From NCBI GenBank assembly GCA_946480085.1, contig CAMLHZ010000007.1, positions 62,001-126,000 of the forward strand: a stretch of 64,000 nt of DNA. Reading direction: 5' to 3'. Of the stretch, positions 45,670 through 53,879 are shown piece by piece. The notes below the pieces were generated by a model that saw nothing but the letters and a program-made list of their open reading frames with translations, was not told where the DNA came from and searched no databases. How positions within the stretch are numbered: the stretch's first letter is position 1; each line of letters begins with the position of its first letter. A program made the position numbers and the translations under genes. The DNA is from an uncultured Flavobacteriales bacterium. Its GTDB lineage: Bacteria > Bacteroidota > Bacteroidia > Flavobacteriales > Crocinitomicaceae.

Positions 45670-46587
45670 ATGAATTTATCCGAAGTTCGAAATCAACGAA
45701 TTTTGTTTACTTGTCTCAATTGGGGTAGTGGACATGTTGCTCGTTCTATCGGATTGCTTCGTTTGTTGTCATCACAGGACAACACCATTTTCGTTTACTG
45801 CTCGGAAAGCCAGAAAGCTATTTTTGAGTTTTATGATCTTTCTGTAACTTATTTGGTTGGTGAGAAGTTTGAGTTCAAATTTAAAGGCGATAGCAACTTC
45901 TCGAAAGAAATGTTACGCAACGGATTCTCATTTCGGAAATCTATCAAAGAAGAGGGAGTTTTCGCTGAAGAGTTGGTGAAAAAGAATGAAATCTCCTTAG
46001 TACTTTCAGATCATTGTTACGGATTTCGCTCCAGAAATGTGAAATCCATTTTCATTACCCATCAGGTTCAACTTCCTCCAAAATCGGGATTTATAGCACA
46101 ACGTGTCCATAAGAAATGGATGAAAGGATTTGATTGGATTTGGATCATGGACAATGAACAGAATCGATTGGCTGGAGTTCTAAGCTCACCGATTGAAAAT
46201 TCAACTTACATCGGTTGGTTTTCACGCTTTTCTGGATCAGAAATTACTTGTAAGAAGGATAAGATTGTTGTTGTTGTCAGTGGGCCAGAACCTTATGCTG
46301 AACAATTGTTCAACTGGGTTTTATTACAGCCCCGAAATCAAGAAGTGACTATTACTATTATTTCTCCTAAAGTTTATTCACCTGTCCCTGAAAATGTCAA
46401 AGTAATTTCAGATTGGAAACAAGCAGATAAAGAAATTCTTTCTGCTGAAACCATCATTTCGAGAAATGGCTATTCCACCTTAATGGATTTGAAATTCCTA
46501 AAAAAAGAAACCATTCTTATTCCAACTCCCGGACAATTAGAACAGGAGTATTTGCATCATTTTCTTTCGGGCTCCATTTCAGCATAG
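45670..46587 (+). CDS. GT-B glycosyltransferase-like protein (MurG/UGT type), apparently short
   Basis: 305 residues. LFTCLNWGSGHVARSIGLLRLL resembles the N-terminal G-x-G-H-x-x-R loop of GT28/MurG-like enzymes. The second half contains VVVVSGPEPYAEQLF and TIISRNGYSTLMDL with TPGQLEQEYL, the nucleotide-sugar-binding region. Relatives usually continue with another helix of 20-40 residues after EQEYL; here the frame stops after HHFLSGSISA, overlapping the 3' end of the convergent OmpA-like gene by 31 nt. The short end may be natural or a recent truncation. Substrate unknown. Confidence 0.75.
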   Translation: MNLSEVRNQRILFTCLNWGSGHVARSIGLLRLLSSQDNTIFVYCSESQKAIFEFYDLSVTYLVGEKFEFKFKGDSNFSKEMLRNGFSFRKSIKEEGVFAEELVKKNEISLVLSDHCYGFRSRNVKSIFITHQVQLPPKSGFIAQRVHKKWMKGFDWIWIMDNEQNRLAGVLSSPIENSTYIGWFSRFSGSEITCKKDKIVVVVSGPEPYAEQLFNWVLLQPRNQEVTITIISPKVYSPVPENVKVISDWKQADKEILSAETIISRNGYSTLMDLKFLKKETILIPTPGQLEQEYLHHFLSGSISA

Positions 46588-47969
46588 TAACTGAATTTAT
46601 TCAAATTCGCGTTGTTAAGTTTGATTTTATACGTGTTCTTTTTCTTTTTGTACCTGAAATTGAGGTTGTCAAGATCAGCGATATAAACCTTGTCTTTTCG
46701 TCGGATAGCTACCAAGTTACCTTCCAATGGTTTTTTTGAAACCAATGACCCTTCAGGCAGATTTTCCACTATTGGTAAATAATCTTCCACTTCCATAATG
46801 AAATAGCCGATGTTTTCCACCTTTGCTTTTTTCTTGTATTTAAAAATTATCGTGGTATCTGAAAAGCGGAATGTTTTGTAAGCTGATAACGGAATACGGT
46901 AAGTATGGTAAACGTTGTACGTTTGAAAGTTGCTGTCCACTTCGGTCTCAAAAGGGGCCAACGGAGAGTTTAGAAAGTAATAGTCATTTTTTATTTTTCC
47001 AATACTGACTGTGGTTGCTGTAGTAGAAACGCTACCATTGATTGGAATGGAATCGAACGAGGATTGAATAATCACTTTTTTTCCATTAAGGACTTTTGAC
47101 TTTAAAGGTTGGAATACCTTAGGGTAAATAATTTTGCTGTCCTTTTCTTCTTTATTCCAACACCACCAAGGTTTATCGAGATTGATCATAACATCACAGG
47201 CAGAAAAGCGGTAAACTTTCTGAACGGAATCATAAAACGGCATTCCGTCAGTTTGTCTCCACACAAATCCATTTTTGTAAATGACCTTTTCCCAAATGCG
47301 CATATCAGGATCGTATTTTTCAGCTGGAATGGTGTAGTTGATGCATTTGGTATTGGGAACAGTATCGTTGTTACATGGAATGAAATCCAGTTTCATGGTT
47401 CCAGCTGTTATTAATCTTCCGCCAAACTCGTTTTCGAATAGAATGTTGTCCTTTTCCCCTTCGTCCTGAGAATAATAACTCTTCAGTTTCGGACGGGAAG
47501 CACAAACACCGCAGGGCTCAAAGTAATCGAGAGGTAAATCAACATTTTCTCTTCCTTTTGAAATTAGAATACGATCGTCGACCAGAGGAACAACATAAAT
47601 ATCCACTCTTCGGTACAAAGCCATATTGTCTGTGTTATTTCCATTCTCGGATTCACCCAGATTCTTTTCACTGAACCGTAGTTTTTGATTTGTTTTAGTA
47701 TTGATATAGTTTCTAACCGTTTCGTTTCTGGTCGCGGATAATTTCAGATTATATTCAATACTGGCTGAACTGTCGGCAAACGCATAAAGTTCAATTAAAT
47801 AAGATTGCTGGTTCAGAACTTTCACCAAACTATCAAGCGTATTGATGGACTTGCCAGTGAGCTCAGATTTATTTGCGTCGAAATACACGCTTGTTTTGGA
47901 GCAATATTCTTGTGAAAAGCCTTGAAAGGATAATGTAATGAAGGTGGAAATGATGATAGGTAATCTCAT
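46557..47969 (-). CDS. OmpA-like peptidoglycan-binding domain protein, domain at N-terminus
   Basis: 470 residues with a signal peptide (ends GFSQE, about 20). Residues about 25-130 resemble an OmpA C-terminal domain: VYFDANKSELTGKSINTLDSL, LIELYAFADSS, NLKLSATRNETVRNYI and RRVDIYV. In most proteins this domain is C-terminal; here it is N-terminal and about 340 residues of unknown, strand-rich sequence follow. Cys-containing FEPCGVCASRPK and DVMINLDKPWWCWNKEE are visible. It is probably a periplasmic or outer-membrane-linked protein. Its 3' end overlaps the glycosyltransferase gene. Confidence 0.7.
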   Translation of the reverse strand: MRLPIIISTFITLSFQGFSQEYCSKTSVYFDANKSELTGKSINTLDSLVKVLNQQSYLIELYAFADSSASIEYNLKLSATRNETVRNYINTKTNQKLRFSEKNLGESENGNNTDNMALYRRVDIYVVPLVDDRILISKGRENVDLPLDYFEPCGVCASRPKLKSYYSQDEGEKDNILFENEFGGRLITAGTMKLDFIPCNNDTVPNTKCINYTIPAEKYDPDMRIWEKVIYKNGFVWRQTDGMPFYDSVQKVYRFSACDVMINLDKPWWCWNKEEKDSKIIYPKVFQPLKSKVLNGKKVIIQSSFDSIPINGSVSTTATTVSIGKIKNDYYFLNSPLAPFETEVDSNFQTYNVYHTYRIPLSAYKTFRFSDTTIIFKYKKKAKVENIGYFIMEVEDYLPIVENLPEGSLVSKKPLEGNLVAIRRKDKVYIADLDNLNFRYKKKKNTYKIKLNNANLNKFSYYAEMEPERK

Positions 47970-48114
47970 AATTAGAAGTAGTTTCTTTTACAACGTACTT
48001 AAGTTAGACTTTATTATTTACTCTGTTTGCAATTCATGTTCTTCAGAATGCGTTTCGTGAGTTTTGGATAAGTTGATTGAGGTCAATGTAAAATTGACTC
48101 TTCGTCATCAAAAA

Positions 48115-49200
48115 CTACTTAATCTGAATTCCTCTAGACGAAATCAATGAACTGGAACTTCCTTTGAAGCGATCCAATGAGAAAATGAAGGTTGAACCAA
48201 CCCCAACTGTACTTCGAACGGAAATACTTTGGTTGTGCGAATCCAGAATGTGTTTTACGATGGATAAACCAAGTCCGGAACCACCTTCGTTTCTGTTTCG
48301 GCTTTTTTCCACGCGGTAAAAACGTTCGAACAATCGTGGGAAATGTTGAGGATCGATTCCAGGACCGTTATCCGAAATTTCAATGGTGATCAAATCATCA
48401 ACCGGGAAAATACGAATCACCGTTTCACCACCTTCTTTACCGTAGGAAATTGAATTGGAAAGAATATTGGTGAAAACCTGCGCGATTTTTCCTCTGTCGG
48501 CCGCCACCATAATTTCTTTGGCACTTTCTTTTGAAAAACGAATCAGAATTCCTTTTTCTTCGGCTTTCAATTCCAGACTTTCCATCACTTCCTTGGCCAA
48601 TTCACGAACATCGAACGGACGTAATTCTGTGCGAAGGTCGTTTACTTCCAGTTTGGTAAGCGTGTCCAGATCTTCCAGAATGTGGGTCATTCTATCAATA
48701 GCTTTAGAAGCGCGTTCAAGAAAAACACGATTCACTTTATCGTCTTCCAAACCGCCTTCCAACAGGGTAAGAACGTAACCCTGAATAGAGAAAACAGGCG
48801 TTTTCAATTCATGTGCAAGGTTTCCAAGAAACTCCCTACGGAATTTATCCTGCTCCTTTAATGCTGTAATTTCAATGTGCTTTTCGTCGGCCCATTCCTT
48901 AGTTGCCACTTGTGCGTCACCAATCGGGTCTTTTCTCATCGACATCTCAAAAGGTTCTTCCATGTTCATTTTTCCTTTTCGGATGGAACGGTAAAGAACA
49001 CTTAAGCGTTCATGTAAAAATTGTCGAACTAAAACGAAGAAGATAAAGAAGGTGAAGATCATCACCAACAGTGGAACGTAAGCAAATATTTCTGCTGAAA
49101 ATGGAATAAAAAGGCGCAATAAACTAAGGATGCCCAATGTCAGAATTCCGACGATTGAGCTTCCTATAAGAACTAAGCCTAATGGTTGAATGTTTTTCAC
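48115..49200 (-). CDS. Sensor histidine kinase, PhoR-like
   Basis: 361 residues. Two transmembrane helices lie at about 7-28 and 40-58 with almost no periplasmic loop, so it may sense a membrane or internal signal. The H-box FLGNLAHELKTPVFSIQGY has phospho-acceptor His130. N-box QVFTNILSNSISYGKEGG, G1 EISDNGPGID, F-box LFERFYRVEKSR and G2 GGSGLGLSIVKHIL complete the ATPase domain. No PAS or clear HAMP. Its ATG overlaps the response regulator stop by ATGA, so the two form a coupled pair. Phosphate control is suggested by family resemblance only. Confidence 0.9.
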   Translation of the reverse strand: MKNIQPLGLVLIGSSIVGILTLGILSLLRLFIPFSAEIFAYVPLLVMIFTFFIFFVLVRQFLHERLSVLYRSIRKGKMNMEEPFEMSMRKDPIGDAQVATKEWADEKHIEITALKEQDKFRREFLGNLAHELKTPVFSIQGYVLTLLEGGLEDDKVNRVFLERASKAIDRMTHILEDLDTLTKLEVNDLRTELRPFDVRELAKEVMESLELKAEEKGILIRFSKESAKEIMVAADRGKIAQVFTNILSNSISYGKEGGETVIRIFPVDDLITIEISDNGPGIDPQHFPRLFERFYRVEKSRNRNEGGSGLGLSIVKHILDSHNQSISVRSTVGVGSTFIFSLDRFKGSSSSLISSRGIQIK

Positions 49201-49886
49201 TTTTCTGAAAAGGTATATCCTACTCCTTTAATAGTACGAATATACGATTCTCCCAACTTCTCTCGCAATTTTCTGATGTGAACATCGATGGTTCTTTCAC
49301 CAACAATTGTTTCGTCACCCCAAACCGTAGATAGAATTTGTTCGCGTGTGAAAACTTTACCCGGACGAGATGCCAAAAGTTCCAATAACTCGAATTCTTT
49401 CTTTGGAAGTTGTAATTCTGCGTCTTCAGTATAAACCAGGAATTTCTCACGATTAACAACTAAAGATGAGGTTGTGATTTCCTTTGGAGCACCATTTGTT
49501 CTACCTGCTCTTCTCAATAAAGCTTCCACCTTTGAAATCAATAAACGTGGACGAATTGGTTTGGTGATATAATCATCAGCTCCAGCTTCGAAACCAGCTA
49601 CCTGAGAATAATCTTCAGCTCTGGAAGTTAAGAAGGCAATCAGCGGTGAATCCAATTGTAGTTGTTGTCGAATGTTCTGACAAGCTTCAATTCCGTCCAT
49701 TCTTGGCATCATTACATCCATAAGAATCAAATCCGGAGATAATTTTTGTGCCATTTCCACACCCTCAAGTCCATCCTTTGCGGTAAAAACTTTGTATCCC
49801 TCTTTCTCTAAATTGTATTGTAGAAATTCAACGATATCTGGTTCGTCGTCTACCAATAGAATTGTTTGCACTTTGCTTGTTTGCAT
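49197..49886 (-). CDS. Response regulator, OmpR/PhoB family
   Basis: 229 residues. The receiver domain (1-125) has the acidic pair DDEPD (13-17), phospho-acceptor Asp57 in LILMDVMMPRMDG, and Lys in ITKPIRP. The C-terminal winged helix (about 135-228) has LPKKEFELLELLASRPGKVF, the DNA-contact VGERTIDVHIRKLREKLG and IRTIKGVGYTF. It is cognate to the downstream kinase, overlapping by 4 nt. A -7 box lies at 49907-49914. In this family the regulator binds direct repeats; none was identified here. Confidence 0.93.
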   Translation of the reverse strand: MQTSKVQTILLVDDEPDIVEFLQYNLEKEGYKVFTAKDGLEGVEMAQKLSPDLILMDVMMPRMDGIEACQNIRQQLQLDSPLIAFLTSRAEDYSQVAGFEAGADDYITKPIRPRLLISKVEALLRRAGRTNGAPKEITTSSLVVNREKFLVYTEDAELQLPKKEFELLELLASRPGKVFTREQILSTVWGDETIVGERTIDVHIRKLREKLGESYIRTIKGVGYTFSEK

Positions 49887-49906
49887 CCTGTGTTTTGTTT
49901 ACAGTG

Positions 49907-49914
49907 CAAAAGTA
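49907..49914 (-). promoter_or_regulatory. -7 promoter box of the two-component operon
   Basis: On the minus strand TACTTTTG (TAnnTTTG), 20 nt before the ATG. Confidence 0.5.
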
Positions 49915-50033
49915 TTGGAGCCACTTTCCTTTAAGTTTAGAGCGTAGTTATGTTAAGGTTAATAAAAACAGGGCAGTGTTATGGAATTATTAATAAGTCA
50001 AAGGTTAACAGTGTAAAGTCAAAAAGAAACATG

Positions 50034-50076
50034 GTCACTGAGCGCCTGCCTGATCGGCAGACAGGGAGTCGAGATG
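50034..50076. repeat. Nested dispersed repeat (ACTGAGCG ... GGAGTCGAGATG)
   Basis: The ACTGAGCGGAGTCGAGATG-type repeat is interrupted after ACTGAGC by CCTGCCTGATCGGCAGACAGG-like palindrome (CCTGCCTG / GGCAGACAGG). The element ends directly at the stop codon of the minus-strand gene at 50077, so it may have supplied or trimmed that gene's 3' end. Confidence 0.55.
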
Positions 50077-51339
50077 TTATGTTTTCCGCTTCTGTTTTTT
50101 TGCAGCCGGGAACAAAATGTTGTTCAGAATTAATCGATAACCAGGCGAATTTGGGTGAAGATTCAGGTCTGTTGGTGGATCTCCAACCAAATGCTGATAA
50201 TCCTCAGGATCGTGACCACCGTAAAAACTCCAGGTTCCTTGACCTAGCTCTCCATGAATATAACGAGCAGTTCCAAATTGTTTTGATTCTCCTAAAACCA
50301 GAACATTTGATTTGATCAGTTCTTTTCTGAAATCTGTAGTTTGTCCCATGAAGCCGTTGATTTCCTGTGTGTGACATTGCGTCAACATAGTTGGAACAAC
50401 ATCCCATTTTGCGGAAAAATCGAATAAGGTGAATTTGTCAAGATTTTCTGGTACCCTGTGTAAATCGGTCCCATCGATATTGGAGTACTCGTAAACAAGT
50501 GGATCTTGTACCAATTGGAAATCCTGGAAGGCAAAGGTTTCTCCGAATCTCAGTTTATTCTGACAATTGGGGTCGCGCGAATCATGGTCATAGATGCTTT
50601 CACAAATGTCCGTCTCCTGGGCGGCGAGTGCAATGTCATAACTGTCGGTTCCGGAACACATAGTAAACAGGAAACCACCGCCAATTACAAAGTTTTTTAT
50701 GTTTTGAGCAACTGCTAATTTCAATTCTGAAACCTTAGCAAATCCGAGTTCTGCAGCATCTTCTTCAGCATCAGCAACCTGATCGCGGTACCACTTTTCG
50801 TTGTGGAATTTGTTGTAGAATTTTCCGTATTGACCCGTAAAGTCTTCGTGGTGCAAGTGCAGCCAATCGTATTTTGGCAGAATGCCTGTTACAATTGCTG
50901 AGTCGTAGATCTTATCGTATGGAATTTCGGCGTACTCTAAAACCATTGTTACCGCATCATCCCATGGAAGAGAGCTGCTTGGTGTATAAACGGCAATTTT
51001 CGGTGCTTTTTCCAGTTGAACAATCTCCATATTCACTTCCGGATTTGCAATTTCAGTTCGAATGGCGTTTACTTGTCCATCAGCTACAATCTCATAACTA
51101 ACACCTCGAATGATAAGTTCTTCTTCAATAGCTTGTAAATGCGGAAATAGAAACGAGCCACCGCGGTAATTCAGAAGCCATTCCATCGTTACGTCGTTGC
51201 CCAAAACCCAATAAGAAATTCCGTAAGCTTTAAGGTGATTGGTTTGTTTTTCATCCATTGGAACCAGAATAGAAGAAGCCTTCACAGCAGTTCCCATGAA
51301 CAAGAAAATAGATAGTATAAGGAGTTTGAAATTTTTCAT
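50077..51339 (-). CDS. Secreted protein with glutamine-amidotransferase-like fold (database label 'asparagine synthetase B')
   Basis: 420 residues with a signal peptide ending near VKASS (about 21). Homologues in Bacteroidota are commonly labelled asparagine synthetase B, but I see none of the AsnB motifs (no N-terminal catalytic Cys after Met, no SGGLDS pyrophosphatase loop), so that name is not supported. Residues about 115-300 (KIAVYTPSSSLPWDDAVTMVLEY, FVIGGGFLFTMCSGTDSY, GTARYIHGELGQGTWSFYGGHDPED) resemble class I glutamine-amidotransferase or ThuA-like folds, with a Cys in the LFTMCSGT elbow. The Met at 51339 opens the signal peptide; the longest frame begins 14 codons earlier. Exported, function unknown. 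Confidence 0.65.
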   Translation of the reverse strand: MKNFKLLILSIFLFMGTAVKASSILVPMDEKQTNHLKAYGISYWVLGNDVTMEWLLNYRGGSFLFPHLQAIEEELIIRGVSYEIVADGQVNAIRTEIANPEVNMEIVQLEKAPKIAVYTPSSSLPWDDAVTMVLEYAEIPYDKIYDSAIVTGILPKYDWLHLHHEDFTGQYGKFYNKFHNEKWYRDQVADAEEDAAELGFAKVSELKLAVAQNIKNFVIGGGFLFTMCSGTDSYDIALAAQETDICESIYDHDSRDPNCQNKLRFGETFAFQDFQLVQDPLVYEYSNIDGTDLHRVPENLDKFTLFDFSAKWDVVPTMLTQCHTQEINGFMGQTTDFRKELIKSNVLVLGESKQFGTARYIHGELGQGTWSFYGGHDPEDYQHLVGDPPTDLNLHPNSPGYRLILNNILFPAAKKQKRKT

Positions 51340-51366
51340 CTTGTCTAAAGTAATGAAACCAAGGTT

Positions 51367-51495
51367 AATTCTAAATTCCAAAAGTCAAAATTGTAAAAGA
51401 ATTAAGGCAATTTTAACGAATTCACCAAATGGTGACTGAGCGGAGTCGAAGGCGCCTCATTGCATTTAACATTTACAATTTTTGAATTTAGAATT
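51367..51495. repeat. MITE-like palindromic element, copy 2 (AATTCTAAATTCC ends)
   Basis: Ends AATTCTAAATTCCAAAA and TTTTTGAATTTAGAATT are inverted repeats matching those at 16293-16431; the inner ATTTAACATTTACAATTTT also matches that copy. This copy contains a GTGACTGAGCGGAGTCGAAGGCGCC repeat (51432-51456) in its centre. It lies between the amidotransferase-like gene and the end of dnaB. Confidence 0.75.
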
Positions 51496-51497
51496 AT

Positions 51498-53060
51498 CTA
51501 AAACGGTGCATCCGAATGCTCGTTAAAATCAATTCCTTTGTCACTTAGGTTGTCCATTGAACTACGAATAGTTGTGGTTGCCGGTGTGTCGAAAGAGCTG
51601 TTTCTCGTCATTCCGTTTCCTAAACTCGTTGGATTGAAATCATCTCCATATTGAGAATCTTCCAGGTTTTCGAAACGTGCGAACTGACCAACAAAGCGCA
51701 TACGAACCGATTCCAAAGAACCATTTCGGTGTTTTGCAATAATTACTTCTCCAATTCCAGCATTCGAAGAACCATCTTCAGCTTCCATTAAACCGTAATA
51801 TTCTGGTCGATATAAGAAACTTACGATATCGGCATCTTGCTCGATCGCACCAGATTCACGAAGATCGGAAAGTACCGGACGCTTGTCGCCACCACGTGTT
51901 TCTACGGAACGTGAAAGCTGTGAAAGTGCAATAATTGGAATGTTCAACTCTTTTGCGATTTCCTTAATGGAACGCGAAATGGTGGAGATTTCCTGCTCAC
52001 GGTTACCATTTTTACTGCTTCCCGCCGACATCAACTGCAAGTAATCGATGATTACCATTTGGATATCGTACTGCATCTTCAAACGTCGACATTTTGCTCT
52101 TAAGTCGAAAACACTGATTCCCGGAGTATCGTCGATGAAAATAGGCGCTTTTGCCAATTTCTCAACGCGTGAGTGTAATTGGTGGAACTCATGTTCAGCC
52201 AATTGACCTTTTCTCAGTTTTTCAGCAGAAATTCTACTTTCAGAGGCAATCAAACGTTTTACAAGTTGAACCGCCGACATCTCAAGAGAGAAAACGGCAA
52301 CTCCCATATTAAAATCTACAGCAGTATTTCGCGCCATTGAAAGTACGAATGCTGTTTTTCCCATTGCGGGACGAGCTGCAATTACAATCATATCAGAACG
52401 CTGCCAGCCCGAAGTGACTTCATCCAGTTTTCTGAAACCAGTTGGAACACCAGAAAGTCCGTCACTGTTTTTAGCAGCAGCTTCAATTTCCCGTATAGCC
52501 TCAGTTACAGTTGAACTCATAGTGCTGATCGACTTCTTCATATTGTTTTCAGCAATTCCGAACAATTTTTCTTCGGCACTATTCAACAAGTCGAATACGT
52601 CTGTCGTTTCGTCGTAAGCATCTTTCAATGTTTCGGCACACATGCGAATAATTTCGCGCTGAATGTATTTTTGAGCAATGATGCGGGCATGATATTCAAT
52701 GTGCGCTGATGATGCTACGCGTTGAGTAAGTGAAGAAATGTAAACCACATTTCCTGCAGCTTCCAATTCGCCCTTTTCCTTTAATCGCTGTGTTACTGTA
52801 AGTAAGTCGATTGGATTCGAGGTTCCGAAAAGATCTCGGATTGCCGCGAAAATATATTGGTGTTTCGGATCGTAAAACGATTCCGCTGCAAGAATATCAA
52901 TGGTATCAGTAACAGCATGTTTGTCGAGCATCATTGCACCAAGTACCGCTTGTTCTAAGTCTATCGCCTGAGGCGGGACTTTTCCCATCTCTGTAGCTAA
53001 AGGTAAAATGGTGTTTTTTGTTCGAGCTGCAACGCGTCGATTCGGAGTATTTTCTTCCAT
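51498..53060 (-). CDS. dnaB: Replicative DNA helicase DnaB
   Basis: Hexameric 5'-3' helicase unwinding DNA at the replication fork. 520 residues. The N-terminal domain (QAIDLEQAVLGAMMLD) is followed by the RecA-like core with Walker A ARPAMGKTAF, FSLEMSAVQLVKRL, Walker B VIIDYLQLM, and LSQLSRSVETRGGDKRPVLSDLRESGAIEQDAD (split: LSQLSRSVE, RESGAIEQDAD). FLYRPEYY and GEVIIAKHRNG are also conserved. The C-terminal about 60 residues are variable. No intein is inserted. A -7 box (TATCTTTG) lies 7 nt before the ATG. Confidence 0.96.
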   Translation of the reverse strand: MEENTPNRRVAARTKNTILPLATEMGKVPPQAIDLEQAVLGAMMLDKHAVTDTIDILAAESFYDPKHQYIFAAIRDLFGTSNPIDLLTVTQRLKEKGELEAAGNVVYISSLTQRVASSAHIEYHARIIAQKYIQREIIRMCAETLKDAYDETTDVFDLLNSAEEKLFGIAENNMKKSISTMSSTVTEAIREIEAAAKNSDGLSGVPTGFRKLDEVTSGWQRSDMIVIAARPAMGKTAFVLSMARNTAVDFNMGVAVFSLEMSAVQLVKRLIASESRISAEKLRKGQLAEHEFHQLHSRVEKLAKAPIFIDDTPGISVFDLRAKCRRLKMQYDIQMVIIDYLQLMSAGSSKNGNREQEISTISRSIKEIAKELNIPIIALSQLSRSVETRGGDKRPVLSDLRESGAIEQDADIVSFLYRPEYYGLMEAEDGSSNAGIGEVIIAKHRNGSLESVRMRFVGQFARFENLEDSQYGDDFNPTSLGNGMTRNSSFDTPATTTIRSSMDNLSDKGIDFNEHSDAPF

Positions 53061-53067
53061 GATTAAG

Positions 53068-53075
53068 CAAAGATA
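53068..53075 (-). promoter_or_regulatory. -7 promoter box of dnaB
   Basis: On the minus strand TATCTTTG (TAnnTTTG), ending 7 nt before the dnaB ATG. A TTTC 20 nt upstream stands where TTTG is expected. Confidence 0.55.
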
Positions 53076-53152
53076 GCGAAAGCCTATCCGCTTTTGAAAC
53101 TCTTTCTTTGAATTAAGTTACAACGAATTCGCTAACACGAAATGAACAGAGT

Positions 53153-53186
53153 TTTGAACGATGTTTTGAATCAATGAATACCTTTG
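53153..53186 (+). promoter_or_regulatory. Promoter of the pentapeptide-repeat gene
   Basis: TTTG at 53153-53156, 22-nt spacer, TACCTTTG at 53179-53186. The -7 box lies downstream of the first in-frame ATG (53174), so translation must start later. Confidence 0.55.
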
Positions 53187-53200
53187 CCGAAAAAGAAAGT

Positions 53201-53770
53201 ATGAGCTCGTGTTTTGATAAGGAATTCAGACAGATTAATTGGTCTAAGTTGCCCGAAGGTGTTGATGATTTTGAAAATTGCGAGTTCAAATCGTGTGATT
53301 TTTCCAATGCCAATTTTTCACGATTTCGCTTCACTGATTGCACCTTTTCCGATTGTAACCTGAGTATGATGAAGGTGGGTTCAACTTCTATGCAATCGGT
53401 TCTTTTTCGCGAATGCAAGATGCTCGGAATTCATTTTGATGCATTGAATTCTTTTGGAATCATCATTGGTTTCGAGAATTGCACATTGAATCACAGTACT
53501 TTCTATCAGCTGAACTTAAAGAAGTCACCCTTTAATAATTGCGAATTAAAGGAGTGTGATTTTTCCGAATGTGATTTGTCGGGAGCGACTTTTTCCGGAT
53601 CTGATTTGACAGATACGAAGTTTGACCGAACAAACCTGGAAGCTGTTGATTTTTCAAACGCAGTGAATTTTGTGATCTCACCAGCGAAAAATAAGTTGAA
53701 AGGAGCAAAGTTCTCGAAAGAAGGTTTAGCTGGTTTGTTGGTTGAATTTGGAATCAAGATTCTTGATTAG
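53201..53770 (+). CDS. Pentapeptide-repeat protein
   Basis: 189 residues forming a right-handed quadrilateral beta-helix of A(D/N)LXX repeats, for example FENCEFKSCDFSNANFSRFRF (split: CEFKSCDFSNANF), CTFSDCNLSMM, CELKECDFSECDLSGATF, SGSDLTDTKFDRTNLEAVDF. Such proteins can mimic DNA or protect gyrase (Qnr/MfpA), but most are uncharacterised; Qnr-like spacing cannot be confirmed here. There is no signal peptide, so it is cytoplasmic. The longest frame starts at 53174, but a promoter -7 box at 53179-53186 lies inside it, so ATG 53201 is preferred. Confidence 0.85.
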   Translation: MSSCFDKEFRQINWSKLPEGVDDFENCEFKSCDFSNANFSRFRFTDCTFSDCNLSMMKVGSTSMQSVLFRECKMLGIHFDALNSFGIIIGFENCTLNHSTFYQLNLKKSPFNNCELKECDFSECDLSGATFSGSDLTDTKFDRTNLEAVDFSNAVNFVISPAKNKLKGAKFSKEGLAGLLVEFGIKILD

Positions 53771-53816
53771 AATTCAATTTTGTACTCATTGTATTCTTTC
53801 ATTGATTGAATTTTTC

Positions 53817-53847
53817 AAAAAAAGGTGTCCAAACGAATTTGAACACC
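53817..53847 (-). terminator. Terminator of the porin-family gene
   Basis: GGTGTCCAAA / TTTGAACACC hairpin (one mismatch) with a 4-nt loop; on the minus strand a run of seven T follows. It lies 33 nt after the stop of the gene at 53880. Confidence 0.75.
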
Positions 53848-53879
53848 CTTTACCACTTCACCGTTGTTAAACTTAATAC

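Noticed and set aside
53174..53200. Upstream ATG of the pentapeptide-repeat gene
   Set aside because: The promoter -7 box TACCTTTG is inside this extension, so it would not be transcribed.
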